Below, piece by piece: positions 35,265 to 46,302 of a stretch of DNA of 64,000 nt (position 1 is the first letter of the stretch; each line of letters opens with the position of its first letter). Location: contig NC_053037.3 in the NCBI RefSeq assembly GCF_002575655.3, positions 255,163,135 through 255,227,134 on the forward strand. The letters run 5' to 3'. Both the position numbers and the translations under genes were made by a program. The stretch is from Aegilops tauschii subsp. strangulata. Lineage: Eukaryota; Streptophyta; Magnoliopsida; Poales; Poaceae. The notes below the pieces were generated by a model. That model was not told the DNA's origin. It saw nothing but the letters and a program-made list of their open reading frames with translations, and made no database searches.

Positions 35265-36530
35265 ATGTCGACTGCAGGGATAATCAAAGTCTCCGTTGCG
35301 TGCCTTGTCTTCGATGGCACTGATTACCCCTACTGGAAGAATAAGATGCGCATGCATCTTGAAGCTATAGATGTCGACCTCTGGTATGCCGTCAAGAACG
35401 GCGTTCCCAAGACCGGTGAAGGTGTCACCCCTGCTGATGTCAAGAAGTTCATTCAACTGGATTCTACTGCCAAGAACTTCATCTGTGGTCATCTTACCAA
35501 AGGACAGTATGGTCGTGTGAGTGCTCTAGAAACTTTGAAGCTAGTCTGGGACTGGCTCTCCAAGGTTAATGAAGGCGTCTCAACCCAGAGAGACTCAAGG
35601 ATCAGTGTTCTTCACAACCTCTTCAACCGCTTCAAGAGAAATGACAATGAAAATGTCCAGCTCACATTTGATCGCCTCACTGATATCACAAACGAGCTTC
35701 ATGCACTCGGCGCTACTGAGATCACCAAGCATGAAATCGTCAAGACACTCCTGAGATCACTTGACAGCTCATTTAACACCCTTGCCCTGATGATTCAAGA
35801 ATGCGCGGACTTCAAGACTCTCGATCCGTCTGACATACTTGAGAGGCTCAACACACATGAGTTCCAGATATCTGAGAAAAGAGATATCTATGGTCCCAGC
35901 TATGGTCATACTCGTGCTTTGAAGGCAAAGGTTGTTTCCTCATCTGAAGAAGAATCTGACTGCAGTTCTAGGGATCCTGAAGACATTGGAAAGGAGCTTG
36001 CTATGCTTGTGAAGAAGTTCCAGAAATTCACCAAGAAGAAAGGCTTCAGAAAGTCTTCAAGATCCAGCTCGAGAAATGATGAAGCTTCTACTCATGACCA
36101 CAAGAAGATGGATTCAAAGGAGGAGTCTGCTTCTGAGGAGGCAGAGGTGGAGTCTGAGGAGGAGTCTACTTCTGAGGAGGCAGAGGTGGAGTCTGAGGAG
36201 GAGTCTGACTCTGGCGTTGCAAGTCTGGCTCTAGCTATAGCCTATGTTGCCAAGTCCATCTTCAACACTGAAGACAATGGCTCCGTCACCAACGCTGATG
36301 CTAATGACAAGGACGACTCTGCTCCCACCTACTGCTTCATGGCACGCGGTGCCAAGGTAAACTCACGCGACGCTTACTTTCAAACATCAAGTGAAGATGA
36401 CTTTGATTGTGAATCCAAACCTAGCTACAAAACAATTGCTAAAATTGCAACTGAACAACAGAAAGCTATGGAACATATTCAAAAATTGTTAGAAAAAAGA
36501 GATGACCTGTTGGACGCGGAAATGACCTGA
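35265..36530 (+). CDS. Gag of element G, N-terminal part (421 residues, open)
   Basis: The ATG at 35265 lies 53 bases after the primer site. The start fits the SIRE-type Gag: an N-terminal DUF4219-like segment (DYPYWKNKMRMHLEAI, residues 20-35), then a UBN2-type Gag core (about residues 80-210, including QLTFDRLTDITNELHALGA). After this come a lysine- and serine-rich segment and a strongly acidic stretch made of two 39-base repeats (36120-36158 and 36159-36197), each encoding EESxSEEAEVESE. Gag would assemble the cytoplasmic particle. The frame closes at TGA 36528-36530, where family members read on, so this is a truncated Gag. No CCHC zinc knuckle is seen before the stop. Confidence 0.75.
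   Translation: MSTAGIIKVSVACLVFDGTDYPYWKNKMRMHLEAIDVDLWYAVKNGVPKTGEGVTPADVKKFIQLDSTAKNFICGHLTKGQYGRVSALETLKLVWDWLSKVNEGVSTQRDSRISVLHNLFNRFKRNDNENVQLTFDRLTDITNELHALGATEITKHEIVKTLLRSLDSSFNTLALMIQECADFKTLDPSDILERLNTHEFQISEKRDIYGPSYGHTRALKAKVVSSSEEESDCSSRDPEDIGKELAMLVKKFQKFTKKKGFRKSSRSSSRNDEASTHDHKKMDSKEESASEEAEVESEEESTSEEAEVESEEESDSGVASLALAIAYVAKSIFNTEDNGSVTNADANDKDDSAPTYCFMARGAKVNSRDAYFQTSSEDDFDCESKPSYKTIAKIATEQQKAMEHIQKLLEKRDDLLDAEMT
36120..36197 (+). repeat. Two 39-base repeats encoding an acidic motif in Gag
   Basis: Adjacent units starting GAGGAGTCT differ at one base (G or A in the first serine-proximal codon). They extend the acidic part of Gag by 13 residues without changing the frame. 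Confidence 0.85.
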
Positions 36531-37591
36531 TCTCAGTCCTTAATAGAAGACATCAAAAATCTTCATGTTAAGTACAAGGAACTTGAAAGTCGTCCTACGA
36601 TTATCTTCAAAGGAAGCAAGACCTTGAGAAATTGAGAGCGGCTCATGAAGATCTTCAAAAAGAGAACGAGTCACTTCGCGCTCAACAGATCAGTCCCGCT
36701 CAGGAAGGATTTGAACCACCATGTCTAAAATGCCTTGAGCGTGATAACGCTACCTCTGTTGCTGAATGTTCTACTGCTGCTACTGTTGCAATATCTTCAA
36801 CTGCTGATGTGGTAACTAACCCCTCTGCTGAGGATGCCACTACTATTGCTGATGAGAATGCTAGGTTGAAGACATTGCTTGAGATAGGGATGTACAAAAG
36901 TCTCAAAGGACATCAGACACTATGTGATGTCCTCAAAAAGCAGATTCTGAACCGAAAACCTAGGAAAGAGGGTGTTGGGTTCGAGAGGAAAATGAATGTT
37001 GATGGTTCTTACTGGAAGCCTGAGCAGTATCCCAAAACCACATGGGTTGCTGCAAAGGGACCTTTAGTGGATCCATCCACCTTATCTAGCTTCACTTGTG
37101 CTAACCCGATTATCATTGATGAATCCTTTGATGCAAACTATAAACTGTTTAAGAATCAGAATGGTGAAGTGTTTGCTAGGTATATTGATACTAACTACAG
37201 GAATGGACCACCTTTGAAGAGGATCTAGGTGCCCAGGAGTTGTCTTGAGAACCTTTAGGTGAATGTCATCATGACACAACCTGGGAAGAAGACAAACCCC
37301 AGACCAAAGGCTTCATATGCTCCAAAGACTTCATACAGACAGAGGACTCACCAGAGTCACCCTAACGCCAATGTTTTGCAAGGAAATCATACTCAGACTT
37401 GTGAATATGAGCGTGTTCCTTCAAACCGCTATGTTCATAAGACCAAGAACTATTCTGCTTATTCTTATGAGTATTATTCGCCTCCTGCAAGGCTATTTGC
37501 TAGGGCTCCAAAGCCAAAGTTCTCAGATGCTGCACTTAGACTCATTGCTTCGAAGCCATCCCTGAAAATGTGGGTGGTTAAGAAAACTTAA
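36531..37591 (+). pseudogene. Gag C-terminal region of element G, frameshifted, with stops
   Basis: After the stop at 36528 the coding sequence continues in another frame from 36632, following a small deletion around 36590-36605. It has a coiled-coil-like start (AHEDLQKENESLRAQQ), a CLKCLERDN segment, and later ANPIIIDESFDANYKLF. TAG codons at 37226-37228 and 37256-37258 interrupt it, and the frame resumes in phase to 37591 with a basic, Tyr-, Pro- and Asn-rich tail. It would be the Gag spacer region leading into protease. Confidence 0.7.
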
Positions 37592-38838
37592 CTCTTTTTT
37601 GCAGGGAAAGGTCTCCAGCTGGAAATCAAAGGCGTTTGATGCTATTGCTGGGGACCTAAAACATCTTGTGGGACGCAAGATAAAATGCCCAAATGGTCGT
37701 ACTATGTATTTTATTCCTGAATCACTTGCCTATCATCCTATCAGTCCTAACCTGGATCTTAGCTTTGATAATCTGCGTGTTCGTCAAATGTTTATGCTTC
37801 ACAATACCCTTGGTGAAGCATATCCCCCTAACTGCACTGTAGGGTATGACACCACATGCTTCAGAATGGATTATGGACAGTGGATGCACTAATCACATGA
37901 CTGGTGATCGAAGTCTTCTCATGGACTCAACCTTACGTCCATCTGACAAGAGTCACATCACATTTGCTAACACTGGTAAAAGCAAGGTATTGGGTCTAGG
38001 TAGAATTGCAATCTCAAAGGATCAGCACATGGATAAAGTGATGCTTGTCGAATCCCTTGGTTTCAACTTAATGTCTGTCTCAATGCTTTGTGATTTGAAC
38101 ATGATTGTGATATTTGGAAAATATCGTTGCCTTGTGCTTATGGAGTCTGGCAAATCTCTAGTCTTTGAAGGGTATCGAAAAGACGACCTGTACATGGTAG
38201 ATTTCTCAGCAGGACCACAGATGGCCATATGTCTTCTAGCAAAAGCTTCAGAGTGCTGGCTCTGGCATCGAAGGCTAGGGCATGCTGGCATGAGGAACTT
38301 GTACACACTCGTGAAGAAGAAACATGTCATAGGCATCGAAGGCGTCAAGTTCAAGAAGGATCATATGTGTGGTGCCTGCGAAGCTGGAAAGATGACAAGG
38401 GCCAAGCATCCCTCGAAGACAATCATGACTACATCTCAACCCTTTGAGCTACTTCACATGGAGTTATTTGGCCCTACTCATTACTCTACTCTTACTACCA
38501 CTGCCCGTCTCTATGGCTTCGTCATTGTTGATGATTATTCAAGATATACATGGGTGCATATAATCCTCTACAAGAATGAAGTGCAGGATGTCTTCAGACG
38601 GTTTGCCAACCGTGCCATGACGAACTATGGCATCAAGATCAAGCACACCAGAAGTGACAATGGCACAGAGTTCAAGAACACCGGCCTCGATACTTATCTT
38701 GATACATTGGGCATCACTCATGAGTTCTCTGCTCCATACACACCTCAGCAGAATGGCATCGTGGAGCGCAAGAACAGGACACTCATTGAGATGGCTCGGA
38801 CGATGCTTGATGAGTACAAGACTCCAAGGAAGTTCTAG
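37592..38838 (+). pseudogene. Protease, GAG-pre-integrase and integrase of element G
   Basis: After a frameshift near 37850-37890, a 330-residue frame (37846-38838) carries the Copia protease motif WIMDSGCTNHMTG (catalytic Asp at residue 11). It then has the GAG-pre-integrase zinc-binding region (WHRRLGHAGM at 140-149, CGAC at 175-178) and the integrase core. In the core, the position of the first catalytic Asp is Glu (HMELFGP, residue 206); the second Asp (SDNGTEF, 271) and the Glu (NGIVERKN, 307) are present with the DD35E spacing. TAG at 38836-38838 ends the frame inside integrase where a tryptophan is usual. The domain would insert element cDNA into the genome. Confidence 0.8.
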
Positions 38839-39075
38839 CCTGAAGCCATTGATACTGCATGCCACGTCATCAACCGTGTTTATCTTCACAAGCTTCTGAA
38901 GAAGACATCCTATGAGCTCCTAACTGGTAAGAAGCCAAATGTGAGTTACTTCAGAGTATTTGGTGCTAGGTGCTGGATCAAGGATCCACATCACACTTCA
39001 AAATTTGCACCAAAAGCACATGAAGGTTTTATGCTTGGTTACGGAAAGGATTCGCACTCCTACAGAGTCTTCAAC
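38839..39075 (+). pseudogene. Integrase C-terminal part of element G
   Basis: The sequence stays in the same frame as the preceding integrase core across the TAG at 38836. It includes SYFRVFGARCWIKDPHH and GFMLGYGKDSHSYRVFN, the conserved linker between integrase and reverse transcriptase in Copia elements. It runs directly into the first unit of the 640-base array. Confidence 0.75.
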
Positions 39076-42000
39076 CTCTTTCACTATAAAGTAGTTGAAA
39101 CTGTGGATGTGCGGTTCGATGAGACTAACGGCTCGCAAAGAGAGCACCTGCCAAATGTGCTAGATGAAGTCCCTCCTAGTGAATCGATTAAGCTTATGGA
39201 AACTGGAGAAATCATACCTTCAGAGGCACAGGCTGAAGAAGAACTTATCATTACTGCACCAAACCAACCTGAAGACACTGCTCAACCTGAAGCCAATGTT
39301 GAAGAAGAAGACAATGGTCAACAAGAGAAAAATCTTCGTCCAGTTCATCCTCGTGTTGCAAATGAAGTACGGATTGAGAAGATAATTGATAGCATCAATG
39401 CACCTGGTCCACTCACTCGTTCAAAAGCAACTCGGCTAGCAAATTTCTGTGGGAACTTTGCATTTGTCTCTATATCTGAACCCAAGAGAGTTGCTGAAGC
39501 CTTCATGGAACCTGGATGGATTCAAGCTATGCAAGAAGAGCTTCAACAATTTGAGCTGAACAATGTGTGGGAATTAGTTAAGCGTCCTGACCCTCGCAAG
39601 CACAATATCATTGGCACCAAATGGATCTATCGCAACAAAGAAGATGAGCATGGTCAAGTTGTCAAAAACAAGGCTCGTCTCGTTGCTCAAGGATACACTC
39701 AAATTGAAGTTGAAACTCTTTCACTATAAAGTAGTTGAAACTGTGGATGTGCGGTTCGATGAGACTAACGGCTCGCAAAGAGAGCACCTGCCAAATGTGC
39801 TAGATGAAGTCCCTCCTAGTGAATCGATTAAGCTTATGGAAACTGGAGAAATCATACCTTCAGAGGCATAGGCTGAAGAAGAACTTATCATTACTGCACC
39901 AAACCAACCTGAAGACACTGCTCAACCTGAAGCCAATGTTGAAGAAGAAGACAATGGTCAACAAGAGAAAAATCTTCGTCCAGTTCATCCTCGTGTTGCA
40001 AATGAAGTACAGATTGAGAAGATAATTGATAGCATCAATGCACCTGGTCCACTCACTCGTTCAAAAGCAACTCAGCTAGCAAATTTCTGTGGGAACTTTG
40101 CATTTGTCTCTATATCTGAACCCAAGAGAGTTGCTGAAGCCTTCATGGAACCTGGATGGATTCAAGCTATGCAAGAAGAGCTTCAACAATTTGAGCTGAA
40201 CAATGTGTGGGAATTAGTTAAGCGTCCTGACCCTCGCAAGCACAATATCATTGGCACCAAATGGATCTATCGCAACAAACAAGATGAGCATGGTCAAGTT
40301 GTCAGAAACAAGGCTCGTCTCGTTGCTCAAGGATACACTCAAATTGAAGTTGAAACTCTTTCACTATAAAGTAGTTGAAACTGTGGATGTGCGGTTCGAT
40401 GAGACTAACGGCTCGCAAAGAGAGCACCTGCCAAATGTGCTAGATGAAGTCCCTCCTAGTGAATCGATTAAGCTTATGGAAACTGGAGAAATCATACCTT
40501 CAGAGGCACAGGCTGAAGAAGAACTTATCATTACTGCACCAAACCAACCTGAAGACACTGCTCAACCTGAAGCCAATGTTGAAGAAGAAGACAATGGTCA
40601 ACAAGAGAAAAATCTTCGTCCAGTTCATCCTCGTGTTGCAAATGAAGTACAGATTGAGAAGATAATTGATAGCATCAATGCACCTGGTCCACTCACTCGT
40701 TCAAAAGCAACTCAGCTAGCAAATTTCTGTGGGAACTTTGCATTTGTCTCTATATCTGAACCCAAGAGAGTTGCTGAAGCCTTCATGGAACCTGGATGGG
40801 TTCAAGCTATGCAAGAAGAGCTTCAACAATTTGAGCTGAACAATGTGTGGGAATTAGTTAAGCGTCCTGACCCTCGCAAGCACAATATCATTGGCACCAA
40901 ATGGATCTATCGCAACAAACAAGATGAGCATGGTCAAGTTGTCAGAAACAAGGCTCGTCTCGTTGCTCAAGGATACACTCAAATTGAAGTTGAAACTCTT
41001 TCACTATAAAGTAGTTGAAACTGTGGATGTGCGGTTCGATGAGACTAACGGCTCGCAAAGAGAGCACCTGCCAAATGTGCTAGATGAAGTCCCTCCTAGT
41101 GAATCGATTAAGCTTATGGAAACTGGAGAAATCATACCTTCAGAGGCACAGGCTGAAGAAGAACTTATCATTACTGCACCAAACCAACCTGAAGACACTG
41201 CTCAACCTGAAGCCAATGTTGAAGAAGAAGACAATGGTCAACAAGAGAAAAATCTTCGTCCAGTTCATCCTCGTGTTGCAAATGAAGTACAGATTGAGAA
41301 GATAATTGATAGCATCAATGCACCTGGTCCACTCACTCGTTCAAAAGCAACTCAGCTAGCAAATTTCTGTGGGAACTTTGCATTTGTCTCTATATCTGAA
41401 CCCAAGAGAGTTGCTGAAGCCTTCATGGAACCTGGATGGGTTCAAGCTATGCAAGAAGAGCTTCAACAATTTGAGCTGAACAATGTGTGGGAAGTAGTTA
41501 AGCGTCCTGACCCTCGCAAGCACAATATCATTGGCACCAAATGGATCTATCGCAACAAACAAGATGAGCATGGTCAAGTTGTCAGAAACAAGGCTCGTCT
41601 CGTTGCTCAAGGATACACTCAAATTGAAGTTGAAACTCTTTCACTATAAAGTAGTTGAAACTGTGGATGTGCGGTTCGATGAGACTAACGGCTCGCAAAG
41701 AGAGCACCTGCCAAATGTGCTAGATGAAGTCCCTCCTAGTGAATCGATTAAGCTTATGGAAACTAGAGAAATCATACCTTCAGAGGCACAGGCTGAAGAA
41801 GAACTTATCATTACTGCACCAAACCAACCTGAAGACACTGCTCAACCTGAAGCCAATGTTGAAGAAGAAGACAATGGTCAACAAGAGAAAAATCTTCGTC
41901 CAGTTCATCCTCGTGTTGCAAATGAAGTACAGATTGAGAAGATAATTGATAGCATCAATGCACCTGGTCCACTCACTCGTTCAAAAGCAACTCAGCTAGC

Positions 42001-43549
42001 AAATTTCTGTGGGAACTTTGCATTTGTCTCTATATCTGAACCCAAGAGAGTTGCTGAAGCCTTCATGGAACCTGGATGGATTCAAGCTATGCAAGAAGAG
42101 CTTCAACAATTTGAGCTGAACAATGTGTGGGAATTAGTTAAGCGTCCTGACCCTCGCAAGCACAATATCATTGGCACCAAATGGATCTATCGCAACAAAC
42201 AAGATGAGCATGGTCAAGTTGTCAGAAACAAGGCTCGTCTCGTTGCTCAAGGATACACTCAAATTGAAGTTGAAACTCTTTCACTATAAAGTAGTTGAAA
42301 CTGTGGATGTGCGGTTCGATGAGACTAACGGCTCGCAAAGAGAGCACCTGCCAAATGTGCTAGATGAAGTCCCTCCTAGTGAATCGATTAAGCTTATGGA
42401 AACTGGAGAAATCATACCTTATGAGGCATAGGCTGAAGAAGAACTTATCATTACTGCACCAAACCAACCTGAAGACACTGCTCAACCTGAAGCCAATGTT
42501 GAAGAAGAAGACAATGGTCAACAAGAGAAAAATCTTCGTCCAGTTCATCCTCGTGTTGCAAATGAAGTACAGATTGAGAAGATAATTGATAGCATCAATG
42601 CACCTGGTCCACTCACTCGTTCAAAAGCAACTCAGCTAGCAAATTTCTGTGGGAACTTTGCATTTGTCTCTATATCTGAACCCAAGAGAGTTGCTGAAGC
42701 CTTCATGGAACCTGGATGGATTCAAGCTATGCAAGAAGAGCTTCAACAATTTGAGCTGAACAATGTGTGGGAAGTAGTTAAGCGTCCTGACCCTCGCAAG
42801 CACAATATCATTGGCACCAAATGGATCTATCGCAACAAACAAGATGAGCATGGTCAAGTTGTCAGAAACAAGGCTCGTCTCGTTGCTCAAGGATACACTC
42901 AAATTGAAGTTGAAACTCTTTCACTATAAAGTAGTTGAAACTGTGGATGTGCGGTTCGATGAGACTAACGGCTCGCAAAGAGAGCACCTGCCAAATGTGC
43001 TAGATGAAGTCCCTCCTAGTGAATCGATTAAGCTTATGGAAACTGGAGAAATCATACCTTCAGAGGCACAGGCTGAAGAAGAACTTATCATTACTGCACC
43101 AAACCAACCTGAAGACACTGCTCAACCTGAAGCCAATGTTGAAGAAGAAGACAATGGTCAACAAGAGAAAAATCTTCGTCCAGTTCATCCTCGTGTTGCA
43201 AATGAAGTACAGATTGAGAAGATAATTGATAGCATCAATGCACCTGGTCCACTCACTCGTTCAAAAGCAACTCAGCTAGCAAATTTCTGTGGGAACTTTG
43301 CATTTGTCTCTATATCTGAACCCAGGAGAGTTGCTGAAGCCTTCATGGAACCTGGATGGATTCAAGCTATGCAAGAAGAGCTTCAACAATTTGAGCTGAA
43401 CAATGTGTGGGAATTAGTTAAGCGTCCTGACCCTCGCAAGCACAATATCATTGGCACCAAATGGATCTATCGCAACAAACAAGATGAGCATGGTCAAGTT
43501 GTCAGAAACAAGGCTCGTCTCGTTGCTCAAGGATACACTCAAATTGAAG
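39076..43549 (+). repeat. Seven-copy 640-base tandem array inside pol
   Basis: Units start at 39076, 39716, 40356, 40996, 41636, 42276 and 42916, each beginning CTCTTTCACTATAAAG. The last one ends at CAAATTGAAG (43540-43549), where normal pol resumes. Each unit covers the integrase-reverse transcriptase linker and the start of the reverse transcriptase ([19 protein letters not shown], then [12 protein letters not shown]). Between units the same six-base filler TTGAAA joins the end to the start. 640 is not a multiple of three, so successive copies fall in different frames and each junction soon meets TAA. Copies differ by only a few substitutions: a TAG is shared by units 2 and 6, GAAGTAGTT by units 4 and 6, and TGGGTTCAAG by units 3 and 4. 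Confidence 0.97.
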
Positions 43550-44865
43550 GAATTGACTTCGATGAAACGTTTGCTCTGGTGGCTAGTCTTGAAGCCATAC
43601 GCATACTGCTAGCCTTTGCCAACCATCACAACATACTTCTGTATCAAATGGATGTGAAGAGTGCCTTTCTCAACGGCAAGATTGAAGAAGAAGTGTATGT
43701 TGCACAACCACCTGGCTTTGAGGATCCAAAACATCCTGATATGGTATACAAGCTCAACAAGGCACTGTATGGCCTCAAACAAGCCCCTCGTGCTTAGTAT
43801 GACACACTCAAAGACTTCCTGAAGAGCAAAGGCTTCAAACCTGGTTCCCTGGATCCCACTCTCTTCACGAAGACATACGATGGTGAACTGTTTGTGTGCC
43901 AGATCTATGTGGATGACATTATCTTCGGTTGCACTGACAAAAGATACAGTGATGAGTTTGGGCACATGATGCAAGAGCAATATCAGATGTCCATGATGGG
44001 TGAGCTGAAGTTCTTCCTTGGTCTTCAAATTCGTCAGCAGAGAAACGACATCTTCATATCTCAAGAGAGGTACCTCAAAGATTGCCTGAAGAAGTTTGGA
44101 ATGCAAGACTGCAAAGGTTACTCAACGCCAATGCCAACCAAAAGTCATCTGGGCCCCGACGACAATGGTAAAGAGTTCGATCAAAAGGTATACCGCTCCA
44201 TGATTGGTTCTTTACTCTATTTATGTGCATCTAGGCCAGATATCATGCTTACGTTTGCATGTGTGCCCGGTTCCAAGCGGCACCAAAGGAATCGCATCAC
44301 TTAGCTGTGAAGCGAATTATTCGATATTTGGCTTACACCCCAACACTAGGATTATGGTATCCAAAGGGCTCAGACTTTGATCTAGTTGGATTCTCAGATG
44401 CTGATTATGCTGGTGACAAGGTTGATTGCAAGTCCACATCAGGCACATGTCACTTTCTTGGACGATCTCTTGTCTGTTGGTCCTTAAAGAAGCAGAACTG
44501 TGTGTCTCTCTCCACTGCTGAATCTGAATACATTGCTGCTGGATCTTGCTGCGCTCAGCTTCTTTGGATGAAGCAAACTCTCAAGGACTATGGCATTCAT
44601 CTGAAGCAAGTGCCACTCTACTGCGACAATGAAAGCGCCATCAAGATTGCCAACAACCCAGTTCAGTAACCGAAGACAAAGCACATTGAAATTCGTCATC
44701 ACTTTCTCAGAGACCATGTCATGAAGGAAGATATTGATATCATTCACATCAACACTGAAGAGCAATTGGCAGATATCTTCACAAAGCCCTTGGACGAGAA
44801 AAGGTTTTGCAAGTTGCGGTGTGAGCTAAATATCTTAGAATCCTCGAATGTCCTGTAATTGGACA
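43550..44865 (+). pseudogene. Reverse transcriptase and RNase H of element G
   Basis: The reverse transcriptase continues from the last array unit: [19 protein letters not shown], then [14 protein letters not shown], then TAG at 43795-43797 where a tryptophan is expected. It goes on in phase with the catalytic IYVDDIIFG (Asp pair at 43912-43917). A one-base deletion near 44250 shifts the frame. RNase H follows at 44259-44669 with FSDADYAGD and SLSTAESEYIAA. TAA at 44667-44669 interrupts the C-terminal tail, which can still be read to about 44860 (HIEIRHHFLRDHV, then EQLADIFTKPL). Together these would copy element RNA into DNA. With three breaks and the upstream array, no enzyme can be made. 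Confidence 0.85.
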
Positions 44866-45569
44866 CACATACTAACGCTTATGCATGCTGATGACTTAGA
44901 TGTGCAACACACGAAGTAAAGTATATCTTCAATCAATGAAGACATACACTCTAAGTGTGAATACATTAATGCGGAATATGACTTCGGAGCGCCACGATAA
45001 TTGTGCGTCGTGTCTGGGTCTAATACTTCCTATACGGTGGGTAACGCCACCACCAAACTTTTGTTTGAAGTGTTTCATTTGGCGTCACATTTGTAGAGTC
45101 TTCACATTTGGTTTGTCTTCAACATTGATTTGCTTTTGCGTTTATCTTCGCAATGTTGATTTAGTCTAATACTGATATATTCATATATTTGTGTTCTGTC
45201 CTCTACAGCATTCACTTATAGTTAAGTCTTCTTGTTTGAATTTTTTGATCTAAGTGAATGTGATCGGACCCTAACCCCTTCTATGCTTCTACCTCAGATT
45301 CTATCCACCTAAATCATATGCATTCTATTGATAATGTCGAATGTCTTCTCTGCGTCCTTGTCAGCAGAAGATACAGAGACAAAAGTTGAATCTGTTTTAA
45401 TGCTAAATCCTTATTGCCTGAAACCCGGAGAAGCCGGAACGACCACCCGACAGTCCAGGTGTGCGTGGGAACATGGAACAACTTCCAATGTGTTGCATGC
45501 ATGCCACGTGCCCTTCAGATGTGAACCGCCAGGGGCACCTACGTAATTACGTTGTGTTGTCCCTTTCCT

Positions 45570-45577
45570 TATAAATA
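45570..45577 (+). promoter_or_regulatory. Possible internal promoter (TATA box) before the third ORF of element G
   Basis: TATAAATA in the context CTTTCCTTATAAATACTCAA, followed within 40 bases by CACAATCTCTTCTTCC and then by a C-rich leader with AAACCCTAGC. This composition matches plant mRNA starts and differs from the surrounding element. It could drive a separate transcript for the third ORF. Confidence 0.45.
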
Positions 45578-45706
45578 CTCAACTCACCGCGGTCACAATC
45601 TCTTCTTCCACCTCGCTACCTCGCACAAACCCTAGCACCTCCGCTAGCTCGCGTCGACGCTAGAGACGAAGTGCTTAGCTGCCGCAACTTCTTCGACGCC
45701 GTCCTC

Positions 45707-45814
45707 ATGCCAGCCGCAGACCTCGTCCTCTCCGCCGCCGCCGTAGGTGTCTTCCGCCGCCGAGTTAGGGCATGGGAGATTGAACTGCTCGGCCTCCCTC
45801 TCAACTTCGTCTAG
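45707..45814 (+). CDS. Short uORF in the leader of the third ORF (35 residues)
   Basis: ATG at 45707 opens 35 codons (MPAADLVLSAAAVGVFRRRV, then AWEIELLGL) ending at TAG 45812-45814. It lies between the putative TATA box and the third ORF. It has no recognisable domain. It could be an upstream reading frame or part of a first exon, since a GTAATTAA donor-like sequence follows 15 bases later. Nothing shows that it is translated. Confidence 0.25.
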   Translation: MPAADLVLSAAAVGVFRRRVRAWEIELLGLPLNFV

Positions 45815-46302
45815 CAGTTCTTTGTGTGGTAATTAAATCTTACTTTTTACTGCCTTTTTGATCTATCAGATCCATCCACTTTAACCAAAAGTGGTTTCTT
45901 AACTTCCAAAACTGGATCTGTCCTCTTCTGCATCTCATATCTTGCCAAGTATATTCACTTATGCTTCACAACTAGTTAGATTCCTCACTTGTACTTATTC
46001 TTGGATTCGTACAAATCTGGAACCGACTCTCACCAAATAACTGAATGTCTTCGCGCTATGAGGTCAATGTCTTCAAACTGATTTATCTTCAAAATCTTCT
46101 GAGAATGCATATGACCTCTTCCCTTCCCTCGCACCTCTAATGTTGTCACATGTACATGTCCGTGGGAGAATCCCTTGGTTCTCGTAGTCTGCATTCATTT
46201 GCAGAATTCTTACAGCGACACATCAATTCTCCAGAAGCCAGTTCCTGTCTGACCAGCAAGAGGAAGCCATTCACAGTATTGAAGCCTTTCAGTCTGAACA
46301 TC

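Larger units (their letters stand above)
44866..46302 (+). mobile_element. Inter-ORF region of element G with gene-like leader
   Basis: About 1.4 kb separates the end of pol from the third ORF. The first 700 bases are AT-rich and hold no frame. From about 45560 the sequence looks like a plant promoter and 5' leader: TATAAATA, then a CT-rich stretch with CTCTTCTTCCACCTC and CAAACCCTAGC, a short uORF, and TGTGTGGTAATTAAATC near 45824, which could be a splice donor. Pyrimidine-rich sequence precedes the ATG at 46303. Confidence 0.55.

Noticed and set aside
39076..43549. CRISPR-like or gene-cluster interpretation of the 640-base array
   Set aside because: The units are contiguous without spacers, come from one pol segment, and shift frame at each copy, so they are neither a CRISPR array nor a tandem gene family.
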